A stretch of 64,000 nucleotides of DNA from Epiperipatus broadwayi (GCA_028023455.1 JAQFVV010000013.1:994001-1058000); one strand, 5' to 3'; counted from the stretch's first letter, positions 1-16,531 are shown. Program-made: numbers and translations. The notes: generated from the letters alone by a model not told the origin.

Positions 1-59
1 TTTTCTGGATTTGACAGTTGAACAAACAAATATTCACATCTCCAAATGATATTTCATAT

Positions 60-2624
60 TGTAACGGTCAGAAAACGTGACTCGTAAACATAGTGCAGAA
101 TTCGACCACCATACAGAACAGCAGCACCATCAAGTAGCGAAGCCACCCGTGGTACTGAGTTCGAACATAGTTTATCGGTTCCACAATACAATCCACGAAA
201 CAACACATCTGATGCGACATTAGTAAATATTTCCTTAGGCACAGTGGTCAGGGAGATGCAAGAGATTCATGATTTTATTCTCGAGTTAGCCAATAATCAA
301 AACTAATATTAATTAAACATTCATATTTACATAATCGAGGAAATATTATATAGAATGGGTATCGAATAAATGAAACGTAACTGCAGACATATAGTTTGAA
401 ATTATTTATTAATACATTTTAATAAAACATTGACTAATAATATTTTAGGGATTGAAAGCTTCAGTAGCGGAATTTGTGACATGATTATATTTTAAAGAGT
501 ACATTTATTTATTTAGACATTATTTTATATTGAGGATTTCAGTAGTGATATTTCCGATACTGTAATGTTTACAAAAGGAATACATTTATTTGAAAGCGTA
601 ATCTAGCTACCTAAAATTCTCGAGTGAGTATTTCTAATGCATGCCTTGGAGAATTTATACCTTTGCAATGCAAGAGTCTAAAGTAAGATTTAAGAGTAGC
701 GGCGGACATATATTTATTTAATTAAACTATTTATTTTATGACTAAGGGCAAACATTTATTTGAGAGTGAATTATGAAGATAATGCAGAGTTGGAGTGATA
801 TATAGAATAATAAGATTAAGTGAAGGAACACGTGGTATGCTTTAGAAAGGCGATATGGAATGGCAGTATATTGAAACTGCAATGCCGCGAATGAGTTTAT
901 AAAACTGTCGGACTGGTCTCTGCCACGGCCTGACGAAGTAAGGTGTCATATAAGCATAACCAGGGACAAGCGGTACGTGTCGCAATTTGCCAGCTGGCTG
1001 CATGACAGGTCAAATCCTACGGGAGCATTTATTATGTCCACTTGTGTAGGATGACGGGGTTAATTTCAACCCTGAAGAATCTGGAATATTTACAGCGGAA
1101 TAGATCACCGCATCTCTAAAACGTAACACATGTATACTGTATAAACGATTATGATGAGATTTCAACAGATTTCTAACTTGGTCCTACATTATCAACATTT
1201 ATTAAAGAACATTGGCGACTCTCAAAGAAATGTAATTTTCTAGAATTATTCATTAGATTTAATAAATACAAAATATATATAAACTGGGAGTTATTACAAC
1301 TAATATGCCAGCCATTTGCGAAGTAGTAGATCCTGCATTATAATAAATGAGGCACTGAATGCATGTCGATTTATATGAAAGTGAAGTTATTAAGGAAAGT
1401 AAATATTAATGAAAATTTGACACGCATTCATTGTTTTAAGCGATCATAGATTTAAACTTTGAAAATTGAAATAATTATGAGCATGCAATAATTAAATAAT
1501 AACTATAGATAGAAATGTAGATTATAGAAATACGCACCCAAGAAAGACAGAGTGAGGTAAGCTAGATTATTAGAGAAATTTACATATTAAATTAATTATT
1601 CAGTTTTAGTTATACATATGGTAGTTTTACATTTTATAATTTAGATAAGTAGTATGAAGAAGAGCTATAGCATATTATTAGAGTACTCTAGAGTTTGAAC
1701 ACAGACAGGTACCTGTTTTATAAGAAGTTTTCTGATTCCATTGGTTAAGTAGCAAATAGTTCGTGAGTGGCAATTCTTTCTTGTATTTAGATATTTCATT
1801 TAATTTCACAACAGCAGCAGCTTTCTCATTTATTTCAGGCAGAAGATCTTCATGGTGAATTTATGATGGGCAATGGAAAGTTCAGAATCCGATAGGCCCT
1901 CCCGATGGAGAATAATCTAGGTGCTTTACTCGGTCATACCTTGGCAGGAACAAATTATTTTATTATTGTGGAGACTCTCCATGATCGAGAGCAAAGCTAA
2001 AGTTTAAGTGAATGTCTCCAGCAAGTCTAAGATGGCCTCTTTTTTTATCTTGATCTTTCACATTTTTGTTAAAATATTTTTAGGTTCTACTTAATCTGCC
2101 CTGAGGATAATCAATGCATTTAGTTGGTTTTTAATTAAAGAAAGCTGCCGTTCTATTGTTTACATTTTACATTTACTAATTAATTTTGGGGAATTTTTCT
2201 TTAATTAATCTATTATCTATCACTGACCGATGCTTTTAAATTTCAAAAACAAAAAGGGAACATAAGATTATTTTAACTTTTAATTAAATATTACATCAGA
2301 TATTTTTAGAATTATTATTAAATGAAATTTAAACAAAGCAATAAATACGAACTTTATAATCCAAAATAAATGATTAAAATTATACAAAATTATATAACTA
2401 AAAGAAATCTAAATTATATTATTTTATCCCTATTTATTGCGTTTAATTTGAGATCAAAATGTGTGCATGTTTATGCTGAATTCTACATATATTTATACAT
2501 TTTTAATATTGTTACACACACAATTCGATATCAAAAAGTTTAAATTTGGGCGGGATAGACCGGTCAGTGAGAGACGACAGAAAAAGGTGAAACTTAAGAT
2601 TCGAATACGAATCTTACTGTTTCA
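60..2624 (-). mobile_element. Solo LTR of the Ty3/gypsy family found complete at 19064-29241
   Basis: This is a third copy of the ~2.5 kb LTR that bounds the gypsy element further right, in the same orientation. It begins TGTAAC and ends TTTCA on the plus strand, so it has TG...CA termini. The tetranucleotide atat sits directly outside both ends, consistent with a short target duplication. No gag or pol follows, so it is most simply a solo LTR left by recombination between two LTRs. It differs from the other two by many small substitutions and indels and is about 80 bp longer, suggesting an older insertion. Short open frames inside it are chance. Confidence 0.85.
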
Positions 2625-4027
<1,403 letters not shown>

Positions 4028-4069
4028 AAGAGAATATACTATTAAAAGTGAAATTTTTATTAGTGAGCT

Positions 4070-5880
4070 TTATAAATGAGGCAATGGATAAGTAATAAGT
4101 GCTGAATAGAACAGAGCATTATTTAGATCGTAAAAAGAAAAATGAGGATTAAATGGTATGCTCGAAATTGTAATATATATCGGCAAATATGCAAAGCTAA
4201 GTTTTAAAAAAAGTTTTAAAATTATAGTTAATAATAAGATTTCTGATAAGGATGTAAAAATTAAATTAGTATATAAAAGAAAGAGAGACTTTAAATTGGT
4301 AACTAGCAATAGATAAATAGCAATTATTTTTTTTAGTTTATAGATTATTTGCCAACATCTTAATGGATAGGGTTGGGATTTGAAAGGAAGATAATGGAAA
4401 TTTTCAGAGGCAGAATGGATTTTATTGGAGAAAAGGATGGGGGTAATTTATTTGTTGTTATCTCAATTGATTGAATTGGTTTGTAACTATTATTTATAGA
4501 GTAGATAAAAATAGATTATGGAGAAGTCTTGAAAATATAGGAATAGATTTAGAATCTGTACAAGAAATCAATGGAGGTTAAATGTGAAATTAGGTTGAAA
4601 TAAGGATATCCATTGACATCTTTATTATTTATTCTGTTTTTAAGAGAGTTGGAGTTTGAAAGATTAGGTATAGAAGTGGAGATGTTTATAGTTGGAATGA
4701 AGAGAATATAATGTACTAGCTCTTTTTTTTTGTCAGTGTTGTAGCATCTTTTGCAAACAGGATAAAAGATTTGGGGAAGTTTTTAGAGAAGTGTGGAAAA
4801 ACAAAAAGAAAAAGAAGTATAAAAATTAAATTCAGTGAAGAAAAATCTAACACTGTAGCATTTAATGGGAAATAAATTGAAGAATGGAAAATGGGGGATA
4901 TTTTTCTGGGAGAAGTATAGGAATGTAGATAAACATACTTTGTTAAATGCAAAAAAGAAAGCAAAAATAGAATGGAATTGGTTTAAAATTTGGCATGTTT
5001 CCTAATATATTAAATATGATTTTACAAAATAATTAGAAAAAGAGTGATAATCCCAGTTTTAGCATTTGGAAATGATGTGCTTTGAAATGATTAGGAAACT
5101 AAGAAATTTGTAAATAGAATATTAAAAAAATAGGTAGATATTCATAGAATGGTGAATTGTGTTCAACAAATACAGCTAATTTAATTAAGGAGAAATGGGA
5201 TTGACTTTTTTTAATAAGGAAAATCAAGGTAAATTAATAATAATGTTTGGAAAATTAAAATATATCAATAAAAAGATATTAAGAAAAATAGTTTAATTGG
5301 ATTATGATAAAATAACAGCAAACCGATTATACAACCTTCATAGTTAATAGATAGACATTTTATTTCCATGTATGAGAGGTAAGAAAAAATAATAAATATA
5401 TTAGGAACAAAAAATTAAAATTATAAAAAATTAATATAATCAAAAAAAAAAATTAGAATTATATACGAATAAAAAGTTATATTAAATAAGAAATGATATT
5501 ATGTGATAACACTAAAGAAAGTAATATTAGTTGTTGCAAGAAGAAAAGGGTTAAATAGGAGAAAGAGAGAGAAAGAAAGCAAATATAAAAAACAATAAGA
5601 AAGCAAATATAGATTGAATATTTAGATTATAGATGTAGCTTGTATGGAGACTGGGGGAGAAAGTACTGGACATATATTTTTAAAATGTAAAATGTTGAAA
5701 GAGTATCGGAATTGTACAAAAAGTGGATAAATTTTAAAGATTTAAGAGAGTGAAAAAAATATTAATTTTATGGATTTTCTTATTTACATCTTTGTAATAA
5801 AATTGGGAAATTAATTTATAATTTTATTTAAAGAGAAGCCATTTTATGTTATTTCACTTAACATCACATAAGAAATTAAC
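4070..5880 (+). pseudogene. Decayed LINE (non-LTR retrotransposon), RT core to 3' end
   Basis: Reading the plus strand through several stops and frameshifts gives reverse transcriptase landmarks in order. At about 4604-4660 there is GYPLTSLLFILFLRELE, which fits the RT motif usually written G-PLSPLLF-L. At about 4732-4870 there is the segment after the catalytic site, ending NRIKDLGKFLEKCGK; the expected ADD aspartates are lost. Near 5630-5690 lies a C-terminal zinc-finger-like stretch (STGHIFLKC). The 3' end near 5830-5875 resembles the ends of the LINE fragments at 44505 and 58604 (GAGAAG then CATCACATAAG), so it probably belongs to the same family. The 5' part is missing. It starts close to the GA/GATA tract. 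Confidence 0.72.
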
Positions 5881-8640
5881 TATATAATTATTCAAAGAAT
5901 CATAGAATAAGCATATAGAAACTGGGTCAATTCTTAATTAAATAATCATCAATAAAAACCTTGCTTAAGATGATATAATGAGATACAGAAATTTGTCAGA
6001 TTATTGAGGGAATAAAAAGATTATGAGTGATCTTTGTGAAAAAGTATGGTCTTTTACTTGAAATATACTGTCAATGACTTTTGCTGACATTTTTTCCAAC
6101 TTCTATTATCAGAAGATAAGATTTTTTAAAGTTCCTTTTTGATTTTAACTCTGAGCATTTAAATGTGGTACAATCAATTAATTATAAACATTCTCATATT
6201 GAAGCCAAAGTAATTACATAATATTAACTGGGCCATGTTTAACACCTCAAGTTGTTAAAATGTCCTCCATAAAACATTACTATAACCCTGGAACTTGTTT
6301 TATAAATTTATAAATACCAATCTGATTCAACATCCAATAGGCCTTGTAATAGTCTTGAAATTTTATGGTTTCAATATTCTTGGAGATGCATGTTATATAG
6401 TTTTTTCCTGATTATTCAAAAATATCATAGCAATCACTACCATTTTTTTTAATTCTTCTTTGTTATAGATGTCTGTGTATGTCTAGATTTCATTGCATTG
6501 GACATTGAAATCATCACTTCAAATAATTATCAAATATATTGATAGAACTGGGTTAAATTTTTTTTGCCATGCTCTGTGGAGTTTCTTGTTTATTTCAGAA
6601 TTTTATTGCTTCACATCCCACTCTTTTTTGTTCATCATTCAGTCTTCATCACATAAACAATGTTTTTGATATCTGTACATTTTTTAAAAATAATAATTAG
6701 CTATTTATCTAATATGCTCTTAATACAGATAAGAGATTGTTTAAGTACCTGGTTTCTCCTTTGCAAAAAAAACTTTAGTCAAAGATTAACAGAATCAGAA
6801 CAGGTCAAGGTATATGTCATTATATGTTGCTTAATTGGTGATTTATAGACTCTCTAAACCATGAAGATGGAAGACCATAAACTATGGTACATATTTATAG
6901 GAAGTGTCCAGTTTACTAGATTCCTGTTGTCTTCTTTGTTCTACTTATCTCGGAGGATTCCACTCATGATTGGTTAAAAACTGTTGGTGTTGAATTTTAA
7001 TGAGCTGACACCATATACTAAATAAAATAAATAAATAAATAAAGTAATTATACAGGGAATCATCCAAATTAAATTATTTTAAAAGAGACTTGTTAAATGT
7101 ATTGCTTTGAGTGAAACTTTATATGAAGCAGAAACATTAACCATTAGAAAACATGAAGAGAAAGAAAATTTAAGGCTTTCGAATTGTCAAATTGAGTTTA
7201 AAATATGACATCATAAATATTTAAATTTTGAAAAGAATAAGTGAGAAAAATATTTGTTGAAAAAATTGTGGAAAAAAAGTAAAATTAATTAAGTATGTAA
7301 GTTGGGGGCAGAATAAATTATGGGAGTGTATTGAAACAGTGGAAGGTAAGAGAAAAATATTAGGAAGTAGGATGATAGAAATGAAGGTTATGTTAATGGT
7401 AAAACTAAAAATACAGAACATCAGACATCTTCCTGAAGCAAATGATTTTTTGAAGTTCATATCACACCATTTCACTCCAAAACTTACTGTATATTTTATT
7501 GTTATATGATAATGTGATTATAATCCCATCTCCAGTCTGGTTTCTGGCTTTTGAATATATCAATGAGGACATGAGAGTCAAATGTGAAAATGTTGCAATT
7601 ATGCATCTGTAAACTACCGCTAATTACTTTTTTTACTATCAAGCTTTTAACTTGAAATTCTACAAAACCCAAAGGTTTTGAATCCAAATCAACCTGCCTA
7701 TGTAATTATTTAGATCTGACATCAGATCAGTAATTGCACATTTTAGTAGCTTTCGATCTATTCTGATTGTAAGCATCTTTTTGGCCAGACAATGTTAATA
7801 CCAATGCATTACAGAGTTTAAAATTTTATTTATCATCTTACAATCACTAATAATTTATTCTTATAATAGATGGCATTAGAGTATAGAAAAGAGAAAGCTC
7901 TTGTTACTGTCAATGATGCAACTCTAAATACAAAGTAGTAGAATAAATTTTGTTAAAAGTAGCAAGTGGTATTACCACCAATGATGACATTTAAATGTTG
8001 CCCTTCAGCATATATTCTTCAGCCTCAATATTTAAATATTATCTAAAAATAATATGAAAATTCTTTTTTGGGTACATCATAGTTCCTTTTTATAAATCAA
8101 TATGAACTTAAAGTAATTAGTATGTATACTTTTAAAGAATTGTAATAATTGAACAGTTAGGTGCTCAAAACGTCATGTGATATTTGGGCATTAAAGTGCT
8201 AGGTTGAGATTTGATCCAGAAACCTTTAGCTTGGGAGTTCATCTTTCTTTCTAGAGCAATAATATACCGAAGTTCAAAAAATTGTTGACTACTTGTTTCA
8301 TTCTGCAAATGAATTTTTGAAATTTTGAATATTTTTAATAATAATAATAATTAACTGTTTATTACTTGAGAGTTCCCAAGAAGTTCAAAACCAATAGTGA
8401 TGGAGGGGCATTGTGATGCATAGACCGGGAAGTCCAGAGTCTGTGGTTGTACCATTGCACTAAATCACGTAGGGAATTTGGTAAAACTTAATTGCATAAA
8501 GTGTTTAATATTTATTTTTATTTTTGATTAGTCCATAGTTGAATTGAAATTTATTATTATTAATAAGAATACTAGTAGAAATAATAGTTACTGTAATAAT
8601 AAACTATAATTAAAAGTTGGTTATTAAGTCAATACCCTAG
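5881..8640. other. AT-rich region without a recognisable gene
   Basis: I read both strands and found only short chance open frames. A small AAATA run lies near 7020-7045 and an AAT run near 8337-8352. A segment near 8390-8470 looks vaguely tRNA-like but has no convincing box B. Some of the region may be heavily decayed transposon. Confidence 0.5.
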
Positions 8641-8664
8641 GTTCAAGTTGCGCTTGATGGGAAA

Positions 8665-9350
8665 TTGACATTCTGGGATAATTATAAATTAAAATTTCCA
8701 CATTATACTCTTCTTTTGACTTCATTAGGTGTTTCAAATAAAGTTCTCTTGCTTAAAATGAAACTTCTTTTCATTGAAGCAAAACATGTTGATTTTGTGC
8801 TTAAACTGAATTTAAATGCTCTCCCAACAAGTTATTTTTTAGTGACCAGCAGAGGCTTCATTAGGATTTCGTCTCAGCGTCAGTTGTGTAGATTGTATGA
8901 TGAGACAACACACCATGTTTTCTATATTTGTCCTGCTCTTAAGTCGATTAGGGACTTTATTGTTGCGAATGTCTCTCTGGATCTTAGGGATGCTCTTTCT
9001 GTTTTTAATACTCTCAGGAAGGGATCTTTTGCAGCAACAAGATTATCTATCTTTATAGCACTTTCTTTATAATTGACGCGTTGCAGGCTCATCTTTGGTC
9101 ATTCTCAAGACTCAGCTGTAACTGCCCTTATCAAGCTCCTTGACCAAGTCAAGCAGAGAGACTCTCCGCTTTTGCCTGTGAATCTACATGATGATACTTG
9201 GGTGAAAGTTTCGTTTTCCTCTTAGTCTCATTAAGACATCTTTTTCTCTGCATTGACTTATTCAAGTTTTATTCTGAATGCTATGTAATTTTTTTTATAA
9301 AGTTTGACTGTATATTATTATGTTACTATGTTTAATAAATTTATTTTAAA
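8665..9350 (+). pseudogene. 3' end of a second LINE family (C-terminal zinc-finger domain)
   Basis: An open frame of 135 codons (8665-9072) has the layout of the end of a LINE ORF2. It contains LNLNALPTSYFLVTSRGF followed by a finger-like cluster LCRLYDETTHHVFYICP. LINE proteins often end with a C-x2-C...H...C finger after the RT domain; here the second cysteine has become tyrosine. The stop at 9070 is followed by ~270 bp resembling a 3' UTR with AATAAA near 9331. The RT core is absent, so the copy is 5'-truncated. It is unlike the family at 4070, 44505 and 58604. Confidence 0.7.
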
Positions 9351-9974
9351 GCAAAACAATTAAAAGATATCTAACTTGAAGGTGTTCGTATATTTTTCTC
9401 ACCTAAGAAAAGGCAATAAGTTATTACTAAAGATTGATCTAATTAATCACCAGAATTTAATCAAACTCCTGAATTTATCACTGTTTTAATTAATAAATTC
9501 TTAACAAATTGAATTTTAGAAGTAATATTTCAAAAGTAATTAAAATCACTAAACCATTTCAGAATAATAATAATAAAATCAAGAAGCATTTTAATTGAAT
9601 ATATTAAAAGTTTCATAGAAAATAATATTCCAGCAACTAATAATATTTCAGAAATTTATATTTGCAAATATTTAATAATTCTGGGGGGGGGGGGGAGTGA
9701 GAGAATATATAAATGGGGTAAAAAGAAAAAAAATCATATAATATATAAAGAAAAAAAATCAAGAGTTAAAATTTATTAAAGATATTAAAATAAAATAAAA
9801 GTGTGGTGTTATTAAATTTAATACCATGCAGGGTCTTCTTTGCCGGCAGCTCACGACTGTTTATCACTCTAATTAAGATTTTTAATTTATTGTAGAACTT
9901 TATGTTCTAATAGCAATACAAAAAGTGCATTTTTTAAAAATATATTTTTAAACTAGTATCAGGCATATATTTAT
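9351..9974. other. AT-rich spacer with a 13-base G run
   Basis: No gene is visible. An isolated run of 13 G (9683-9695) stands out in otherwise A+T sequence. Confidence 0.6.
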
Positions 9975-10230
9975 TTAGTGAGTAAGTCTTGTGGCAGCAA
10001 GAAAGCCTATTCACTTGCCATGCCCATAACCTGGGTTTCAAATCTAGACTAAATAATTTTAGATTTTAAATAAGATTAAGATTTTTCTTTTAAGTAGCCA
10101 GCTCTTAGACAACTCAACTAATTATTCAAAACTGGCTAGGAAAAGGATATCTAATTGTTATTAACTAAAGAGTAAAACAAAGATGGAAAACTTAAAACCT
10201 TTCACCATACAGCATTTGGAGGCATGCCGA
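9975..10230 (+). mobile_element. tRNA-headed SINE-like repeat, family B, copy 1
   Basis: The left part resembles a tRNA 3' half with a box-B-like ACCTGGGTTTCAAATC near 10028. A body of ~170 bp follows, with the markers GGATATCTAATTG (10146) and a terminal ACCTTTCACCATACAGCATTTG (split here as ACCTTTCACC / ATACAGCATTTG). The same order of box B, body markers and ending recurs at 35385 and 38610, and in part at 33065. Confidence 0.55.
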
Positions 10231-11535
10231 ACTCAATATTATCATTTTTATTGGTCTTCTTTAGTGAGCTATTAGAAAGGATTTGTTAATTAAAGGTTAT
10301 TTATTTTTATACTTATATATCTGAAATATTTGAAACCTGAAAAGAAATTTGTTTGAAAATTCTCTTGTATTTTTTAAATACGAAATTTAAAAACTGATAA
10401 TTTTTAAAAAATATTTTAATAATTGCATAAACCAAAATGTACAATTTATAATCAAACCAATACTATTATTTCAAGTAATAATATAAAATGGTGTCAATAT
10501 TCACAAGATCTATTTTTTATAGTCATCGTTCTTGTGATTTATTTTCGAATCTAGTTCAAGTGAAATTTCGGGAATGATAATTGAAAGTTGAAATATTAAA
10601 AAAAAATGAGTAAGATATATGTGTAATAAATTTCATAATTTAAATTTTTAGTATATACAAAGATAGTATAAATAATTCTTATTATTAATTAGTTATAATG
10701 AAAACAAAAAACCAATATAATTGATTTTAACTGATAATATGATTAAACCATTGAAACAACCTAAATACTCATTAAAAAGTTAAAAGAAACTGAAATGATG
10801 TCATTATACACAAAATATATCTCACAGTGAGGTTTGTCACATCTGTAATTTAGGTTTGAATCCAAGCCAAACTAATATATATATTTTACATTCCAATATG
10901 ATTAAGTTAGGTTTGAATTCCGAGCAGATCAAATTTGAAATGTTTTTCAAAGTTTCTTTCAAATGTTTCTTTTGAATAAATAGGTCATATCCATTTCTTC
11001 TAACTGTATGGTATTGATTGGTAAATGGGTGGCTACCTATTCTTAATTAGATGGTAAAATAAGAATGAAAATACTTTACAAATTCTCACTCTCTCTGAAA
11101 ATCGGTAAATACTACCTTCTCAACTGTTCTCTTTAGAAGAGCCCGTTGGAGAGAACCTTACCCTATAGTAGGCTATTTAAATTGGCGTTTCATTTTCTTT
11201 TTTAATCTTTATTCATATAAAGATTTCTAGAATGATTATTGCCCTATGTGATTTAATGCATTAGTAGACTAGTGGACTCAAGTTTAAAGTTATTTCCGGT
11301 GCTCAATTCTTATGAACTCTCAGAGCTACTTAAATCATTCCGTAATTAAAAATATTGAAGAATAACGAAAATAAGCAAAATATAATATAATAAATTTACT
11401 GTTTACATTTCTACTATTATATAAAATTATTGGTAAATAACTCTTACATTCTATGAATTTTTGTTATAGTCAAAAAAACAATATTTTTAGCATAACGAAT
11501 ACAAGTATAATTTATATACTTGGAGTTCACATGTA
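10231..11535. other. AT-rich region, no gene seen
   Basis: Two box-B-like GGTTTGAAT strings occur near 10853 and 10909. They may mark another worn SINE, but the body is too diverged to call. Confidence 0.5.
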
Positions 11536-11848
11536 ATTATAGTGGATTTGAACACAAACTTTCAAATTCCCTTCAGCTATCCACTCTATCTCATATAATT
11601 GGTACACACATGACCACACACATTTGAAAAAAATAAATGACCTCCAATATTTGTATTTCATGCTGAACCAACAATCATCAGTTGGTCCAGATCATCATCT
11701 CCCACACATATATGTAATCAGTGCTCAGTTTATATTAAGATAGGAAATCTTCAAACTTTGAACAGGTTTCAAACTATTCCACCTTCTAACTCTTCAGCCA
11801 TCCATGCCATTGAAAATCTGATGATGGAATGTCCAAATCCCTCATATA
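11536..11848 (+). mobile_element. M-family element, copy 1
   Basis: This is a ~310 bp interspersed repeat seen nine times here in both orientations. Shared markers are TATCTCATA near the left, CATCAGTTGGTCCAGAT in the middle (11687), AGTGCTCAG, TATTAAGATAG, and GAAAATCTGATGATGGAATG near the right end. The left end of this subgroup reads GGATTTGAACAC. The best copies (31719, 60380) have AGGGT...ACCCT ends, suggesting a small non-autonomous DNA transposon. Confidence 0.75.
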
Positions 11849-11954
11849 GAACCTTGTCTATTTAAATACACAGAAGAGGGTTGAGCAGGATACAAGCTGA
11901 ATCTGTAATACTTGAATATGAGTATAATTTATATGTAGTATTTGGCATTCAGGT

Positions 11955-12140
11955 GTAATTTTAAGGGATTTAAACACAGACTTTCAAGTTTCTTTCAGCT
12001 ATCCACTTTATTTCATACAACCAATACGCACGACAAGACACATGTGAAAAAGATAAATGATATCCATCATCCATATTTTGATTTAGATAATCATCTTCCA
12101 CACACATGTATAATCAGTACTCAATTTATATTAATATATA
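11955..12140 (+). mobile_element. M-family element, copy 2 (right end missing)
   Basis: It begins like copy 1 (GGGATTTAAACACAG) and runs to the AATTTATATTAATATA segment, where it abuts copy 3 in the opposite orientation. The mid marker CATCAGTTGGTCC is deleted. Confidence 0.7.
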
Positions 12141-12428
12141 GTTCCATCATCAGATTTTCAATGGTATGGGTGGCTGAAGAATTGGAGTAAATTGAAGCAT
12201 GTCCATTAAAGTTTGAAGATTTGCTATCTTAATATAAACTGAGCATTGATTATATATGTGTATGGAGATGAAGATATGGACCGACTGATGACTTCTGGTT
12301 CAGCATGAAATACGTATATTGGAGGTCGTTTATCTTTTTCACATGTGTGTGGTCATGTGTATCGGTTATATGAGATAGAATGGATAGCTAAAAGAAGCTT
12401 GAAAGACTGTGTTCAAATCTACAATAAT
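12141..12428 (-). mobile_element. M-family element, copy 3 (head-to-head with copy 2)
   Basis: This is the reverse complement of the family. It starts CCATCATCAGATTTTCAATGG and ends with a box-B-like GTGTTCAAATCT. Together with copy 2 it forms a ~470 bp imperfect palindrome. Confidence 0.72.
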
Positions 12429-13530
12429 TACATAATTATTAATAATAAAACGTTTCACTTTTTATTGCATGAGAATTTATAAGAAATTCGAGTACTGAAA
12501 GTGATGGAGCGGAGCTACAATCCATGGACCTTTAACTACAGAAACGCCAGCTATATCAGTTCACTTTACTACGCAGTTAGCATAACTGATATCAAGTGAT
12601 GAAATAATTAAATTATTTAATCTATTTTCCGATACTGTTATGCCCATAAGAAATTTTTGTCATTTTTTTAAAAATAACTTTTTACATACAGCTGCAAATC
12701 TTATTGATAGTTTGTTAAAAAAATAATAATAATACACAATGAAAACCAATAGAAAATTTAGGAAGTCCTTTAAGCATTAATTTAATAAATATTAAATACT
12801 TAGTGCGTTTTCTATACACATACATTAAAAAAAAACTGTCATTTTTGTTTAAAATCTAATAAAAGTTTTGTTGTTAAAATCTCCCTATTTCTAAAATCCT
12901 GGACAAACTATTTCCCCTCTTTAGATATCTAAATAACGTTAGAGTAATGGATATGATCTAATCAGTGGCATAGCTAAAATGCCAAGGGAAAGTAATGGCT
13001 ATGGTCCCACGCAAGCGAGAGGCCCATAAAATGAAAAATATACTTTCTCATATCTTGGCGTGGGTTTTCAATGACGTATTTTCAAACTTAATAAATTAAA
13101 AATCATAATTCTCGCTGGAATTTTTTCTTAGAATACTTCGCATTCATGAGGCTTCTTTATGAGAGATCTCACCAACAAAAACATCAATTAAGCAATTTTC
13201 AGAATTGTTAATTACTAAATAAGGTTGCTTTAAAGTATCTTTCTCCTCTTGTTTTTCACACTTCCGGTAACTGTGGTTAACGTTTGAAACCCAAAGATTT
13301 TCTAAATTCGATTGTCCAAATCTGGATTAAAGATTTTGCTTGGCAACTTCTGAGCGTAATGAGGTATCCAAAATAAATTTTAAAACGTGTAAATAATGAT
13401 TGTACTTGAAAGACGAGGAGAAAGATTTTTAAAACAAGTGAGTTTATTAATTTGTTTTATATTATAAAATATTTAAATAATTTTGTTATATTTGACTACA
13501 AGTATAATATATATACTGAACTTTTAGATA
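12429..13530. other. AT-rich region, no gene seen
   Basis: Only AT-rich sequence and short A-runs. Nothing recognisable on either strand. Confidence 0.5.
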
Positions 13531-13832
13531 TAATTAAAAGGGATTTGAATAGACTTTCAAACTCCCTTCCGCTATCCACTCCATCTTATATAACCGTTGC
13601 ACATGATCACATACGTATGAAAAAGATAAATGATCTTCAATATAGGTATTTTGTGCTGAACCAACACTCATCAGTTGGTCCAGATCATCATCTTTCACAC
13701 ATACATATAATCAGTGCTCAATTTATATTAAGATAGCAAATCTTTAAATTTTAATGAATAGGCTTTAATTTTCACCCTTCAACTCTTCAGCCATCCATAT
13801 TATTGAAAATCTGATGAAGGAATGCTCAAAGC
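13531..13832 (+). mobile_element. M-family element, copy 4
   Basis: A near-full-length copy. GGGATTTGAATAGAC is at the left, CATCAGTTGGTCCAGAT at 13667, and TGAAAATCTGATGAAGGAATG at the right. A chance open frame covers part of it. Confidence 0.75.
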
Positions 13833-15330
<1,498 letters not shown>

Positions 15331-16420
15331 AAATCTTATGACTTTATTGCTTCAAAATTTACAAGAAGTTCCAGCCAGCTAAATAGATAAAAAACATGAT
15401 TAAATAGACTAATATAATGAAAAAATAAAGAATTTATTTTTATATAGTGATCTACCATGACCAAATACATAGGAATCCTTTTCTAGAACAGTCATTATCA
15501 TGCTACCACAGAATGCCAAATGCATATATTTAGGCCATGCATCAATATGTAAACAATCGCTATGAATCATGCTGTAAACAATTAAAATACAGTGTAAAAG
15601 AAAAATTAAAACAAATAATTAGAATAAACACTATAAAACAACAAAAGCAATTGAAATGAAGTATGACGTTGTATCCCTGCTAATAAAATAATGGTCAAGC
15701 CAATGAGATTGGATTTCTGATTCTGGTTTTAGATAAACCTTTTAAATTAAATCTGAACAAACTTATGAGACTTCCCAGTCATTGCAAACTTGTCTATTAC
15801 CTTTGTCTCTGTCCCCCTGATACTACAATGATATTTGAAGTACATTTTTTAACTAGAAATTAAGCTTTATTTATAAATGTATTAAAATTAAATAATTTTT
15901 AATTACATTGGATTTTTCTACTATTATTTATAATTAAAAATAAAAAATTAATTACTTTTTTTTTAACAATAACAAAAAAAAAATTTTTTTTTTCAATTAT
16001 TAATTGTCAAGTTAGTTTTTAAATTTTTTTTGTTGACTCTAGTAAATAGCTATATATATAACAAAGTTCAAAATATATATACGTATATGATAAATTTTAA
16101 ACTGTTTTTAGAAAAAAAAATGTGTAGTTGATTTTTGATTATAAAGAACTATGTTATTTGTAAAAGTTTTCTACTTTAATGCATTATGAAACAAAATTTG
16201 ACTTATATTTAAGGACAAATGATAAAATGAAAACATCTAGCAAAATAAAAAGAGGAACGCTACTCCCACAAGACATTGCAAAACTCAAGTTCATCTATAT
16301 CAACTGAGAGATTTATGACTATCATGTAAATGAGTATTTATATGTGTAATAAGAATTAAGATGACAGCAACATTTATCAGACATTAATTATATGGATGTT
16401 ATACAAAACCATATATATAT
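15331..16420. other. AT-rich region, no gene seen
   Basis: Several short A/T homopolymer blocks (15950-16040). Nothing else recognisable. Confidence 0.5.
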
Positions 16421-16531
16421 TATCAAGCGTTGTTAGCCGAGAGGTCAGCGCAGCAACCTTGCAAGCAAGCAGTTGGTTGCAGACGGTTGTTGTGGGTTCG
16501 CTTCCCGGCTGATGCTATGACATATGGAAAA
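16421..16531 (+). mobile_element. tRNA-derived SINE, family A, copy 1
   Basis: The head folds like a tRNA. AGCGTTG can pair with TGATGCT to make an acceptor stem. There is a box A (TTAGCCGAGAGGT), a long variable arm as in Ser/Leu tRNAs, and a box B (GTGGGTTCG). A short tail GATGCTATGACATATGG ends in A7. The 16 bp AAAACCATATATATAT occurs just before the element (16405-16420) and again after its A-tail, a clear target-site duplication. A near-identical copy is at 61391. The sequence is a retroposed pol III transcript rather than a tRNA gene, because the anticodon stem does not pair. Confidence 0.85.

Noticed and set aside
6100-6650. Possible decayed transposase on the minus strand
   Set aside because: A few phrases look protein-like (FQDYYKAYWMLNQIGIYKFI), but no named motif supports a call.
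16427-16515. A possible tRNA-Ser/Leu gene
   Set aside because: It has an A-tail, a target duplication, a near-identical second copy at 61391 and a non-pairing anticodon stem, so it is a SINE.
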